Below, piece after piece: positions 8,578 to 16,675 of a stretch of 33,503 nucleotides of DNA. The first letter of the stretch is position 1. Each line of letters starts with the position of its first letter. The stretch covers positions 1 through 33,503 of the forward strand of contig CAZMRW010000044.1 of assembly GCA_964568805.1 (NCBI GenBank). The letters are read 5' to 3'. This DNA is from CAZMRW01 sp964568805 (GTDB taxonomy: Bacteria > Pseudomonadota > Gammaproteobacteria > Methylococcales > Methylomonadaceae). A program made the position numbers and the translations under genes. The notes under the pieces are model-generated. The model was given only the letters and a program-made list of their open reading frames with translations, was not told the DNA's origin and searched no databases.

Positions 8578-9243
8578 ATGCCCTACCATATTGCCCCTAA
8601 ACTGATCATCGACGGGACTTTGTACACTTTGCTGGCTTTTTCGGTACTGACCTGGACACTGATTCTGTTCAAGCTTTGGCAGTTTGGCAAGAACCGTTAT
8701 TACAACTGGCGTTTTAACAACGCGTTTTGGGATGCTGCTAATTTAGCAACCGCCAAAACATTATCGAAAACCGTCACCAGAGGCCCGCAAGCAAGAATTG
8801 CAAGCAAAGGTTTTGCCTGGCTGCTGTCCAGCCAACAGTCGTCTGACAAACACTTAAAATATCGGGGCGTGCCAGCTGAGTTGCTGGAGCAAACTTTACT
8901 CGTGCATATGCAGCAAGAAGCACGGGCCATGGAAACCGGCCTGACCATGCTCGCCAGCATCGGTAGCACCGCGCCGTTTGTCGGGCTGTTCGGTACCGTG
9001 TTAGGCATCATGCACGCAATGCATGAAATCACCGCAAGCGGGTCAACCAGCCTGGATGTCGTTGCAGGCCCTATCGGTGACGCCCTGGTCGCCACGGCCA
9101 TTGGTATTGCCGTTGCCGTACCGGCGGTGCTGGCTTATAACTTTTTCTTGCGCCTAGTCAAACAACAGCGCTCCGGTTTGGAAAACTTTGTCGTCAGTTT
9201 TATGCACATCGCTTTCACATCCGATAGCCCGAGTAAGGAATAA
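8578..9243 (+). CDS. exbB: ExbB / MotA-TolQ-ExbB proton channel family protein
   Basis: 221 aa with an N-terminal membrane segment (LIIDGTLYTLLAFSVLTWTL) and two later ones. The signature stretch GLTMLASIGSTAPFVGLFGTVLGIMHAM and VVAGPIGDALVATAIGIAVAVPAVLAYN are typical ExbB. It forms the inner-membrane proton channel that drives TonB. A purine-rich ribosome site (AAGGAAAGAGAG) precedes ATG 8578, 16 bp after the tonB stop, and exbD follows after 2 bp, so the three are one transcription unit. Confidence 0.95.
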   Translation: MPYHIAPKLIIDGTLYTLLAFSVLTWTLILFKLWQFGKNRYYNWRFNNAFWDAANLATAKTLSKTVTRGPQARIASKGFAWLLSSQQSSDKHLKYRGVPAELLEQTLLVHMQQEARAMETGLTMLASIGSTAPFVGLFGTVLGIMHAMHEITASGSTSLDVVAGPIGDALVATAIGIAVAVPAVLAYNFFLRLVKQQRSGLENFVVSFMHIAFTSDSPSKE

Positions 9244-9245
9244 TC

Positions 9246-9656
9246 ATGGCCTTTAAACCGCAATCAGATAACGAAGAAGCTATGAGTGAAATCAACGTCA
9301 CCCCGCTGGTCGATGTGATGTTGGTATTGGTGATTATTCTATTGGTGACCGCACCGTTATTGACGCAATCCGTGCATGTAACCCTGCCCAAAACCGCCGA
9401 GACCACAGCGGATGTGAAAGAGCAGCCGTTGCAGTTGGGTATCGACGAGCAAGGGATGATTACCCTCAATAAATTGCCCCTTGCCGATCTCACTGCATTA
9501 GAAACGGCATTGAAGGATGAACTGGCGAAAAATCCGGAAGCAGCTTTGCATTTATACGCCGATCAAGCTGTGGTTTATGCCAAGGTAGCTGAGGTGATGG
9601 CGACTGTTCAGCATGCGGGGATTGCGAAAATAGCTTTTGTGACGGTGGAGCAGTAG
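9246..9656 (+). CDS. exbD: ExbD / TolR biopolymer transport protein
   Basis: 136 aa. The short cytoplasmic start is followed by EINVTPLVDVMLVLVIILLVTAP, the single membrane segment with the conserved proton-relay aspartate (VDVMLV). The periplasmic domain ends with LYADQAVVYAKVAEVMATVQHAGIAKIAFVT, as in ExbD. It partners with ExbB and TonB in energising outer-membrane transport. No TonB-dependent receptor lies in the window, so the receptor served is outside it or elsewhere in the genome. Confidence 0.95.
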   Translation: MAFKPQSDNEEAMSEINVTPLVDVMLVLVIILLVTAPLLTQSVHVTLPKTAETTADVKEQPLQLGIDEQGMITLNKLPLADLTALETALKDELAKNPEAALHLYADQAVVYAKVAEVMATVQHAGIAKIAFVTVEQ

Positions 9657-9817
9657 TTTGCATGGCTTATAGAAAATATGTAGGACTCCAAAACGTTATA
9701 GTTCTTAGGATGCGCATCAAGCGCGATTGAGATTGATGGACTGTAACGATGATGACATGACACTGGAACGCGCTGGGCTGCATTCCCATGAGGCCAGCTC
9801 ATCGTTATACCCAAGTC

Positions 9818-9915
9818 CGTCATTCCGGCAGGGATTGCCGGAATCCAGGCTACATGGATGTATTGAAGCCCAACCATCCATGGCACTGGATACCCGCTTC
9901 CCGGCGGGTATGACG
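9818..9915. repeat. REP/MITE-like palindromic element, 98 bp
   Basis: The element is bounded by CGTCATTCCGG on the left and CGGGTATGACG on the right (imperfect inverted ends). It contains three perfect hairpins: ATTCCGGC/GCCGGAAT near the left, CATGGATG/CATCCATG in the middle and TACCCGC/GCGGGTA near the right. The left end matches the widespread genomic repeat of the form CATTCCGGC...GGAATCCAG. It lies between exbD and the efflux operon, where it could act as a transcription attenuator or mRNA stabiliser. Confidence 0.7.
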
Positions 9916-9973
9916 AATTACCTAGACACTTGTGAATAAAGATGATTCGAGACCGTGGGACCGATATAACGAT

Positions 9974-11359
9974 ATGTTAGCAGCCCTACGCAAGCTTTGT
10001 TGTCCTCTGGTATTAATTGCGACCAGTTGCGCTACCACGCCAGAACGAAATGCAGCTAATACCAATGGCGTTATACCTAGCCACTGGACGGCTGCCAAGC
10101 CTTCAACAGCACACATCATGGACGAATGGGTAAACGCTTTTGCTGATCCGGCCTTGACCGCGTTGGTAAACGATGCACTAAACAATAATTTCGATCTGAA
10201 AGCTGCCGCAGCGCGAGTGGATGCAGCGCGCGAACAGGTTGGTATTGAGGGCGCAGGTCGTTTGCCGCAGTTATCTTTTACGCCGGGATACCAGAATGCC
10301 CAGGTCCGTGACGTTGGTTTGGAATCTAGCCGGTTTAGTGCGTTCGAAGCGCTGTTCTCCATGAGTTGGGAAATTGACCTCTGGGGCCGGATTAAAGCGT
10401 CCCAACAGGCGGTTCGACAAGAAGCAGCAGCCGTATCCGCCGACTTTCAGGGCGCTCAACTGTCTTTGGCAGCCCGTACCGCGCAAAGCTATTTTGAGCT
10501 GATCGAGGCAAATTTTCAGGTTGAAGTTGTCGAGCAATCGGTCAAGGATCGTCGCACCATTGTTGAATTAGTGCGTGGTCGATTTGCAAGGGGCTTGACT
10601 CGCGGCCTGGATTTGCGTCTAGTGCTGACCGATTTGGCGAATGCCGAAGCGCAACTTGCCCAGGCTCAAAATCAGGTGCAAATCGTTACGCGCAGGCTGG
10701 AAGTTTTGCTTGGCCGTTATCCGGCTGCTAGTAGGAACGTGATTAATCGGGTCTCTGCCGATTTACCCGTGCCGCCAGCCCTACTATCCGCAGGATTGCC
10801 GTCAGAATTGCTGGAACGCCGACCGGATCTGATTGCCGCCTTTACGCGACTGCGAGCGCTAGATTCCCGAGTTGAAAGCGCGAAAAAAGCGCTATTGCCA
10901 AGAATTACTTTGACTGCCCGAGGTGGTACCAGCAGTTCGGACTTGACAGATTTGGTTGACCCTCGCGCCCTCGCCTGGAACGTGGCGGCGGGTCTGGTAC
11001 AACCTATTTTTACCGGAGGACGGCTCAAGGGCGAAATTCGCCTGAACGAGGCGCGTACCGTAGAGGCGCTTAACAATTATCGAAGCGCTGCGCTGAACGC
11101 CTTTCGCGAAGTGGAACAAACACTGGCCGCTGAGTTTTGGCTTAGGGCGCAGGAACAGGCGCTCAAGGAGGCTGTCGAGCAAACCCGTGCCAGCCGTAAA
11201 CTCGCGGTGTATTCGTACCGTCAGGGTTTAATCGAAATTCTCACTCTGTTGGACAGCTACCGCAGCACCTTGAATGCTCAAAGCGAGTATCTTTCGGTGC
11301 AGCGGCAACTGCTCAGTAATCGTATTGACCTTTATCTGGCCTTGGGCGGTGGTGTTTAA
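9974..11359 (+). CDS. RND efflux outer-membrane factor (TolC/NodT family lipoprotein)
   Basis: 461 aa from ATG 9974. The short hydrophobic leader LRKLCCPLVLIATSCAT has a poor but plausible lipobox cysteine. The body shows the two-repeat OEP pattern: WVNAFADPALTALVNDALNNNFDLKAAAARVDAAREQVGIEGAGRLPQL near the start, SWEIDLWGR, a helical coiled-coil stretch, then ERRPDLIAAFTRLRALDSRVESAKKALLPRITL and FTGGRLKGEIRLNEART. It forms the outer-membrane channel of the tripartite pump encoded next. GTG 9932 is an alternative start adding 14 non-signal-like residues. Its stop overlaps the following start by 1 bp (TAATG). Confidence 0.92.
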   Translation: MLAALRKLCCPLVLIATSCATTPERNAANTNGVIPSHWTAAKPSTAHIMDEWVNAFADPALTALVNDALNNNFDLKAAAARVDAAREQVGIEGAGRLPQLSFTPGYQNAQVRDVGLESSRFSAFEALFSMSWEIDLWGRIKASQQAVRQEAAAVSADFQGAQLSLAARTAQSYFELIEANFQVEVVEQSVKDRRTIVELVRGRFARGLTRGLDLRLVLTDLANAEAQLAQAQNQVQIVTRRLEVLLGRYPAASRNVINRVSADLPVPPALLSAGLPSELLERRPDLIAAFTRLRALDSRVESAKKALLPRITLTARGGTSSSDLTDLVDPRALAWNVAAGLVQPIFTGGRLKGEIRLNEARTVEALNNYRSAALNAFREVEQTLAAEFWLRAQEQALKEAVEQTRASRKLAVYSYRQGLIEILTLLDSYRSTLNAQSEYLSVQRQLLSNRIDLYLALGGGV

Positions 11360-12597
11360 TGCTGAAAAAAAACCGGCTGCAAATCATCTTGCCTGCCATC
11401 CTGTTGCTGATGAGCATCGGCGCTGCATGGGCTATTATGGCTTTGCGTCCACGGATAGTCACGCAAGCCCCGAAGACTGAAGTGCCTCTGGTGTCCGTTA
11501 TTCAGGTTGAACCGCAAACACTCAGGCTCACCGTTCATTCCCAGGGCATCGTCACGCCGCAGCATGAAATAGATTTAATCCCCGAGGTGGCAGGCAAGGT
11601 TATCCGCCTGCATCCGGGTTTTGTCGCAGGCGGATTTTTTGACCGCGACGATTTATTAGTGGCCATCGATCCGCGCGATTATGACTATGCGCTTGTCCAG
11701 GCACAGGCGCAAATCGCCGAAGCCAAGCGCCAACTGGCGATGGAAGAAGCGCAAGCCGATCAGGCGCGCAATGAATGGCAAGCATTGGGTGATGGGGCGC
11801 CCTCGGCTCTAGCCATGCGCGAGCCGCAACTGGCCGAAGCTCGCGCCAAACTTAAAGCCGCGGAAGCCAATTTAACGCTAGCCCGGATTAAACGCAGTCG
11901 TTGCGAACTGCGTGCGCCGTTCACCGGGCGCTTACAGACCAAAAACATCGGCCTGGGCCAATTTATCCAACCGGGAGACAAAGTCGCCCGGATTTATTCC
12001 ACCGATGTTGCTGAAATCAGATTGCCGCTGTCCACCGACCAGCTTGGCTTTCTCGATTTACCGTTAGGGGAAAGCAACAGCTTATCGCATTCCCAAGCTC
12101 CAGCCCTTCGACAAAGTTCAGGACAGGCTTGGGAACGCGGCCCCAAAGTCATACTGACAACTGAATTTGCAGGCAAGATGCAAACCTGGGAAGGGCGCAT
12201 CGTGCGCACCGAAGGCAGCTTGGATGAAAGCACCGGGGTACTCTATGTGGTTGCCGAAGTTCAGGAACCGTACCAGAAAAAAGATAATCGTCCGCCGCTA
12301 CTCTCCAAATTGTTTGTACAAGCTGAAATAGAAGGCAAGGCAATGCACGGCTTGTTTGTGCTACCGCAATCTGCAATGAATGCCAGTCAGGAAGTGCTGC
12401 TAATTGACGCCGGATACAAACTGCACATTCGTCGCCTTGATGTGTTGCGAAACGAGCCGGATCGAATTCTGGTAAAAAAAGGGCTGAACACAGGTGACCG
12501 ACTTGTGACATCAGGCCTTCAGATGCCGGTGGAAGGCATGACCGTCAGGGTTGATGAGAATTCAAAGAGTGAAAGCCTAAAGGCGGATAGTCGATGA
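11359..12597 (+). CDS. RND efflux periplasmic adaptor (membrane fusion protein)
   Basis: 412 aa. N-terminal membrane or signal segment (IILPAILLLMSIGAAWAIMA), lipoyl half-motifs around GIVTPQHEIDLIPEVAGKV and RCELRAPFTGRLQTKNIGLGQFIQPGDKV, a helical hairpin between them (residues ~110-175), then the beta-barrel and membrane-proximal domains. It bridges the pump and the outer-membrane channel. Near residue 245 the sequence carries an unusual stretch, SQAPALRQSSGQAW, encoded by a palindromic repeat inserted in frame, within or next to the beta-barrel domain. Start overlaps the upstream stop by 1 bp and its stop overlaps the pump start by 4 bp (ATGA). Confidence 0.93.
   Translation: MLKKNRLQIILPAILLLMSIGAAWAIMALRPRIVTQAPKTEVPLVSVIQVEPQTLRLTVHSQGIVTPQHEIDLIPEVAGKVIRLHPGFVAGGFFDRDDLLVAIDPRDYDYALVQAQAQIAEAKRQLAMEEAQADQARNEWQALGDGAPSALAMREPQLAEARAKLKAAEANLTLARIKRSRCELRAPFTGRLQTKNIGLGQFIQPGDKVARIYSTDVAEIRLPLSTDQLGFLDLPLGESNSLSHSQAPALRQSSGQAWERGPKVILTTEFAGKMQTWEGRIVRTEGSLDESTGVLYVVAEVQEPYQKKDNRPPLLSKLFVQAEIEGKAMHGLFVLPQSAMNASQEVLLIDAGYKLHIRRLDVLRNEPDRILVKKGLNTGDRLVTSGLQMPVEGMTVRVDENSKSESLKADSR
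12090..12135. repeat. Palindromic repeat inserted in the adaptor coding sequence
   Basis: TTCCCAAGC (12090-12098) and GCTTGGGAA (12127-12135) form a perfect 9-bp inverted repeat around CCCTTCGACAAAGTTCAGGA, a sequence of the common intergenic REP type. The frame stays open through it, and the encoded peptide looks foreign to the adaptor family. Confidence 0.65.
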
Positions 12598-15500
12598 ATT
12601 CGCCTCAAAAACGTCAATCTACCGGTCTGCTCGCCTGGTTCGCCGCCAATCCGGTTGCGGCCAATTTGTTGATGGTGCTGATCTGGTTTAGCGGTATTGT
12701 CAGCCTGTGGCGTATCGATAAAGATGTCTTGCCGTCCTTGGTATCGGATGGTATCGAGATCACCGCACCCTATCCGGGGGCGGGATCTGGTGAAGTCGAG
12801 AAATCCGTGTGTATCCCGTTGGAGCGCGCCGTATTCGATTTGCCTGGGATCAAGAATCTAACCAGCGAAAGCATCGAGGGAAAATGTACGGTACGTACCG
12901 GCATTCAAGAAGGGTACGATCTGCAAAGCCTGTTGTCGGCTATCCGTATGCGTACCTTGACGATTTCCCAATTGCCCAAAGCAGTGGATCGAATTGAGGT
13001 TAAAGAACTGAACTCGGGCAGTTTTGTCATCAATGTTATCCTGTTCGGTCCCGCTGACGAGCTGACCCTGAAACGTTTAGGCGAAGGGATTCGGGACGAT
13101 TTACTGCGTATTCCGGACGTGATCAGGCTCGGCGATTATACTGCGGAAGCGCCTTATGAAGTGTCGGTGCAGATTTCAAGCGCACGTTTGCGGCAATTGC
13201 AGCTTTCGCTTCAGGAAGTGGCTGAAGCGGTGAGTCGAACAGCGGTGGATCTTCCCGGCGGCGTCCTCAAATCACCTGCCGGTGAATTACTGCTGCGAAC
13301 CGATGGCAAAATAGAAAATGGCGAAGTGCTTGCTCGTTTACCGCTGATAGTCACTCAGGACGGTCAGCAGCTTCGCCTCGGCGAGGTGGCTGCTGTAACC
13401 GACGGTCTGGCCGAACATTGGGCGGAAGCGCGTTTTCAGGGGCAACCGGGCTATGGCATGGAAGTTTATGCACGCCATAACACTGTTGCAGTGGCCGAGC
13501 GCGTGAAAGCTTATGTTGCCGACCGGTCGGCGAGGTTGCCGGAGGGGTTGCAGCTTGCCACTTCCTGGGATGCTTCGGTGTCTTTTGCTCAACGGCTTGA
13601 CACCTTGGTGCAAAACGGACTGTCCGGATTCTTATCGGTCTTTGCCGTGTTAATAGTTTTTTTGCCAACGCGTGTTGCGGTCTGGGCGGCGCTAGGTGTG
13701 CTCACTTCAGTGCTGGGCGCACTGTGGTTGATGACACTTCTTGATATTTCGCTGAATATGCTGTCCCTGTTCGGTTTTCTGCTGGCCACGGGGATATTGG
13801 TCGACGATGCTATCGTTATAGGGGACAATATTCACAGTCTACAGGCTGAAGAAACGAAACTTGAGAGCGCCGCCCCCACCTTAAGAAACTTTCCGGTAAA
13901 AGACTTTGATGTCGTTATTCGCGGCGTACACGAAATGGCGCAGCCCGTAATTCTGGCTGTACTGACGACAGTGGTCGCCTTCTTGCCGGGGCTGTTTCTT
14001 CCCGGCTGGGCGGGACGAATGATGCAGCCGATTTGTTTGGTAATGGTTTTGGTGCTGGCGTTATCCTTAGTCGAAGCGTTGCTGATTTTGCCGGCTCATT
14101 TGGCAATTGTACCGGGCGCACGAACTGATCCTGGTTATTTGGAGCGGTTGCGTAATGCGGTAAACCACGGACTGAAGCGTTTCGTCGCTTATCTTTACCA
14201 GCCGTTTCTTGAATGGGCGTTACACTGGCGTTATCTCGTATTATCCGGATTCGTAACGCTTTTGATGCTTTCCGGAGCGTTGGTTGCGGGAGGATACATC
14301 CGGTTATCCCTGGAAGCCGATGCGACGCTGGATAGCGTTTCGGCCCTTTTGACTCTGCCGCCCGGTTTACCCTATAGCGAAATGCGTACCCTGGCGACGC
14401 GTGCCGAACGGGCTTTGTTCGAACTGCGCGACACGCTGGATCGGGAACAACCACCCGGTAGCCCGAGCGTCGTGATAAATTTGGAAACCTCGATTCACCC
14501 GGAGTGGACCGGTCTCTGGGTGGAAATAGCTCCTCATGCTCGACAACATCTGAAAATGGATGATTTCGTTCAGGTGTGGCGAAAAAAAATAGGCGATATC
14601 GGGCGAGCCAAGATTGATTTTAGCTATAAACAGGGGGATTTGCCCTACGATATTGAAATCGATCTGAGCGATACCGATTCGTCCCGGCTCGACCAGGCCG
14701 CAGAGACGTTAAAACAGCGGCTTGCTGCTTATCCTGGTGTTTATGATGTCACGGACTCTTCGAGTCCCGGCAAACCGGAACTGCGGGTACGCCTGAAACC
14801 CGAGGGCGAACGACTTCACCTGACGCTCAAAGACCTTGCCGAACAGGTTCGTGGCGCCTATTACGGCGAGGAGATTCAACGTTTCGTGCGCGGGCGCGAG
14901 GAAGTCAAGATCATGGCGCGTTTGCCTTTGGCGGAGCGACGTTCTCCGGATGCCCTGCAAGCCATGCCTATCAAGCTGCCATCGGGCGCCCACGCGCCGC
15001 TCGGCGCGTTGGCCGAGGTGCATTTTGTGCCGAGCCATGCCCGTATCGATAGATACGACCGCCGTTCCGTACTGAAAGTGCAGGCACGGGCTGATTCGCA
15101 AATGACTGATGTGAATGCCGTCTATACCGATCTGGAGAGCGATTCCCTGCCTGCTCTGTCGAAACGTTTTCCCCAATTGCATGTGGAATTCGGCCAAGAA
15201 CGCCGGGAACGGAATGAGGTAATATTATCTTTGGCGCGCAATTTCCTGATTGCTCTCGTTGTCATCTATGCCTTGATTGCTGTCCCTTTCCGTTCCTATA
15301 TCATCCCGTTTGTGTTTTTACTGGCAGCTCCGGTTGCCTGGTGCGGAGGCATTTTGGCCCATTGGTTGATGGGCCTTCCATTATCCATGGAATCCCTGGT
15401 AGGAATGGCCGCCGCCAGCGGGGTTGTGGTTAACGACAGCCTGGTGTTGCTGGATTTTATTCAGAAACGCCGGACGGACGAAGCGGGCGGCGAGACATCG

Positions 15501-15740
15501 TCCTATGAACAACTGCCCGTCTCAAATCTAATCCTGGAAGCTTGCCGTTCCCGTTTTCGCCCGATTCTGCTGGCATTTTTGACGTCTTTTGCCGGCGTCT
15601 TGCCGCTTCTGCTGGAAACCAGCGCGCAGGCTCAGTTTTTGATTCCGATGGCCTTGTCTTTATCCGCCGGATTATTGTTCGGTTTGGCCGCCAGTCTGGT
15701 GTTGACGCCGGTTTGTTATGCCATTTTAGAGAAAGCGTGA
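12594..15740 (+). CDS. RND family efflux permease (AcrB/HAE-like)
   Basis: 1048 aa, the normal length for an RND pump with 12 membrane segments and two large periplasmic loops. The first membrane helix is ANPVAANLLMVLIWFSG and the first loop opens ITAPYPGAGSGEVEKSV. The proton-relay acidic pair is in TM4, GILVDDAIVIGDNIHS, and the second-half counterpart is GVVVNDSLVLLDFI. It captures substrates from the periplasm or membrane and expels them through the partner channel, driven by protons. Substrate is not readable from sequence. Position after the peptide locus makes product export or recycling possible, as pyoverdine loci also carry a tripartite exporter, though that one is of ABC type. Confidence 0.95.
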   Translation: MNSPQKRQSTGLLAWFAANPVAANLLMVLIWFSGIVSLWRIDKDVLPSLVSDGIEITAPYPGAGSGEVEKSVCIPLERAVFDLPGIKNLTSESIEGKCTVRTGIQEGYDLQSLLSAIRMRTLTISQLPKAVDRIEVKELNSGSFVINVILFGPADELTLKRLGEGIRDDLLRIPDVIRLGDYTAEAPYEVSVQISSARLRQLQLSLQEVAEAVSRTAVDLPGGVLKSPAGELLLRTDGKIENGEVLARLPLIVTQDGQQLRLGEVAAVTDGLAEHWAEARFQGQPGYGMEVYARHNTVAVAERVKAYVADRSARLPEGLQLATSWDASVSFAQRLDTLVQNGLSGFLSVFAVLIVFLPTRVAVWAALGVLTSVLGALWLMTLLDISLNMLSLFGFLLATGILVDDAIVIGDNIHSLQAEETKLESAAPTLRNFPVKDFDVVIRGVHEMAQPVILAVLTTVVAFLPGLFLPGWAGRMMQPICLVMVLVLALSLVEALLILPAHLAIVPGARTDPGYLERLRNAVNHGLKRFVAYLYQPFLEWALHWRYLVLSGFVTLLMLSGALVAGGYIRLSLEADATLDSVSALLTLPPGLPYSEMRTLATRAERALFELRDTLDREQPPGSPSVVINLETSIHPEWTGLWVEIAPHARQHLKMDDFVQVWRKKIGDIGRAKIDFSYKQGDLPYDIEIDLSDTDSSRLDQAAETLKQRLAAYPGVYDVTDSSSPGKPELRVRLKPEGERLHLTLKDLAEQVRGAYYGEEIQRFVRGREEVKIMARLPLAERRSPDALQAMPIKLPSGAHAPLGALAEVHFVPSHARIDRYDRRSVLKVQARADSQMTDVNAVYTDLESDSLPALSKRFPQLHVEFGQERRERNEVILSLARNFLIALVVIYALIAVPFRSYIIPFVFLLAAPVAWCGGILAHWLMGLPLSMESLVGMAAASGVVVNDSLVLLDFIQKRRTDEAGGETSSYEQLPVSNLILEACRSRFRPILLAFLTSFAGVLPLLLETSAQAQFLIPMALSLSAGLLFGLAASLVLTPVCYAILEKA

Positions 15741-15779
15741 GGTTATGTTATGCAATGAATGCTTGCTCGTCGCATGACT

Positions 15780-15798
15780 AATAGTTGTCCGAACTATT
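15780..15798 (+). terminator. Weak hairpin after the efflux operon
   Basis: AATAGTT and AACTATT form a 7-bp perfect stem with a 5-base loop, 40 bp after the pump stop. No proper U-run follows, so terminator function is doubtful. Confidence 0.2.
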
Positions 15799-15828
15799 TG
15801 AAAATCTGAAATATAAGAGGAGTTGAAA

Positions 15829-16176
15829 ATGATACAAAGAACTTTTATTACAGCGGTAATTATGGTCGCCACCGTTTCTGTCGGTACGGCGGGGACTATC
15901 ACTAACGGGGCTTGGTCGCCGAGTGATTGTGGTACTGAACCCGTGGTTCCGGTTATTGAGCAGAGCAGCGTTGATGCCTATAACCAAAGTGTCAAGGCGA
16001 TCAACGAATGGCAACAAAAAGCTAATGCCTATAATACCTGTCTGATTAATGAAGCCAATGCAGACAATGCACTCATCGCCAAGGTGGCGAATGAGGAACA
16101 AAGCCGATTGCGGACAGCGATAGAAAAGATCAAGACTGAAACAATGGCAGCCAAGGCTAAGTTGGATAGTAAATAA
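15829..16176 (+). CDS. Small secreted protein of unknown function
   Basis: 115 aa. ATG 15829 has an excellent ribosome site, AGAGGAG, 6 bp upstream, and is preferred to the in-frame TTG at 15823. A signal peptide (FITAVIMVATVSVGTAG) is followed by a short Cys-containing segment (SPSDCGTEP) and a mainly helical, Gln/Asn/Lys/Ala-rich region ending EKIKTETMAAKAKLDSK, which could form a coiled coil. Two cysteines in the mature part (DCG and NTCL) could make a disulfide. I do not recognise a named family. It is likely periplasmic and sits alone between the efflux operon and the convergent helicase gene. Confidence 0.75.
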   Translation: MIQRTFITAVIMVATVSVGTAGTITNGAWSPSDCGTEPVVPVIEQSSVDAYNQSVKAINEWQQKANAYNTCLINEANADNALIAKVANEEQSRLRTAIEKIKTETMAAKAKLDSK

Positions 16177-16675
16177 AATTAAACTACAAAACACCATGCG
16201 AAGTATTTTATGAAATGGCTTCACTTAATACCGAGTGTTGCTGGGTGTTGCATTTATGAGTTGAATTCGCCCAATATGCAAGAGGCAGAAAGTCTGTTTT
16301 TTAGGCTTTTTTCGAAAAAAATTATGCTCGCCCGAAAATGATTGCGCTGTGGTGAAAGACGCGGTTTTTCGGCCTATTTTGATTTTTTATTGCGGTAAAA
16401 GTAGGTTATCCGAAGTGAAATTCGGTGTCGAGATATAAAGTAGAGTCTTGCAGATATATCATTCTTGTAGCCCAGGACTCTAAAGAAAGATTAGTATGAT
16501 GGCTTTACTTTGATTAGGGGGCACTTTACAGCAATTAATGCTCTTTGCGGAATTGATCATTTTCTTATTAGAGGAGAAACCTGTCCACAAGGGGGTAGCG
16601 GTTATCCTGGAAAAAGAATTCATGTGGCAAATTTAATCGGACAGCAAAATAAATTGTTCAACTGCTATTTTTCGA
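16177..16675. other. Intergenic region between converging transcription units
   Basis: About 500 bp without a convincing gene, AT-rich. It holds small inverted repeats: CCGAA/TTCGG at 16410-16425 and TAGAGTC/GACTCTA at 16441-16447 and 16476-16482. The left end of the accessory island may fall here, but I found no tRNA and no direct repeat matching the integrase side. Confidence 0.5.

Noticed and set aside
9727..9939. 70-codon frame across the REP-like element
   Set aside because: Made of palindromic repeat sequence; no ribosome site or family likeness.
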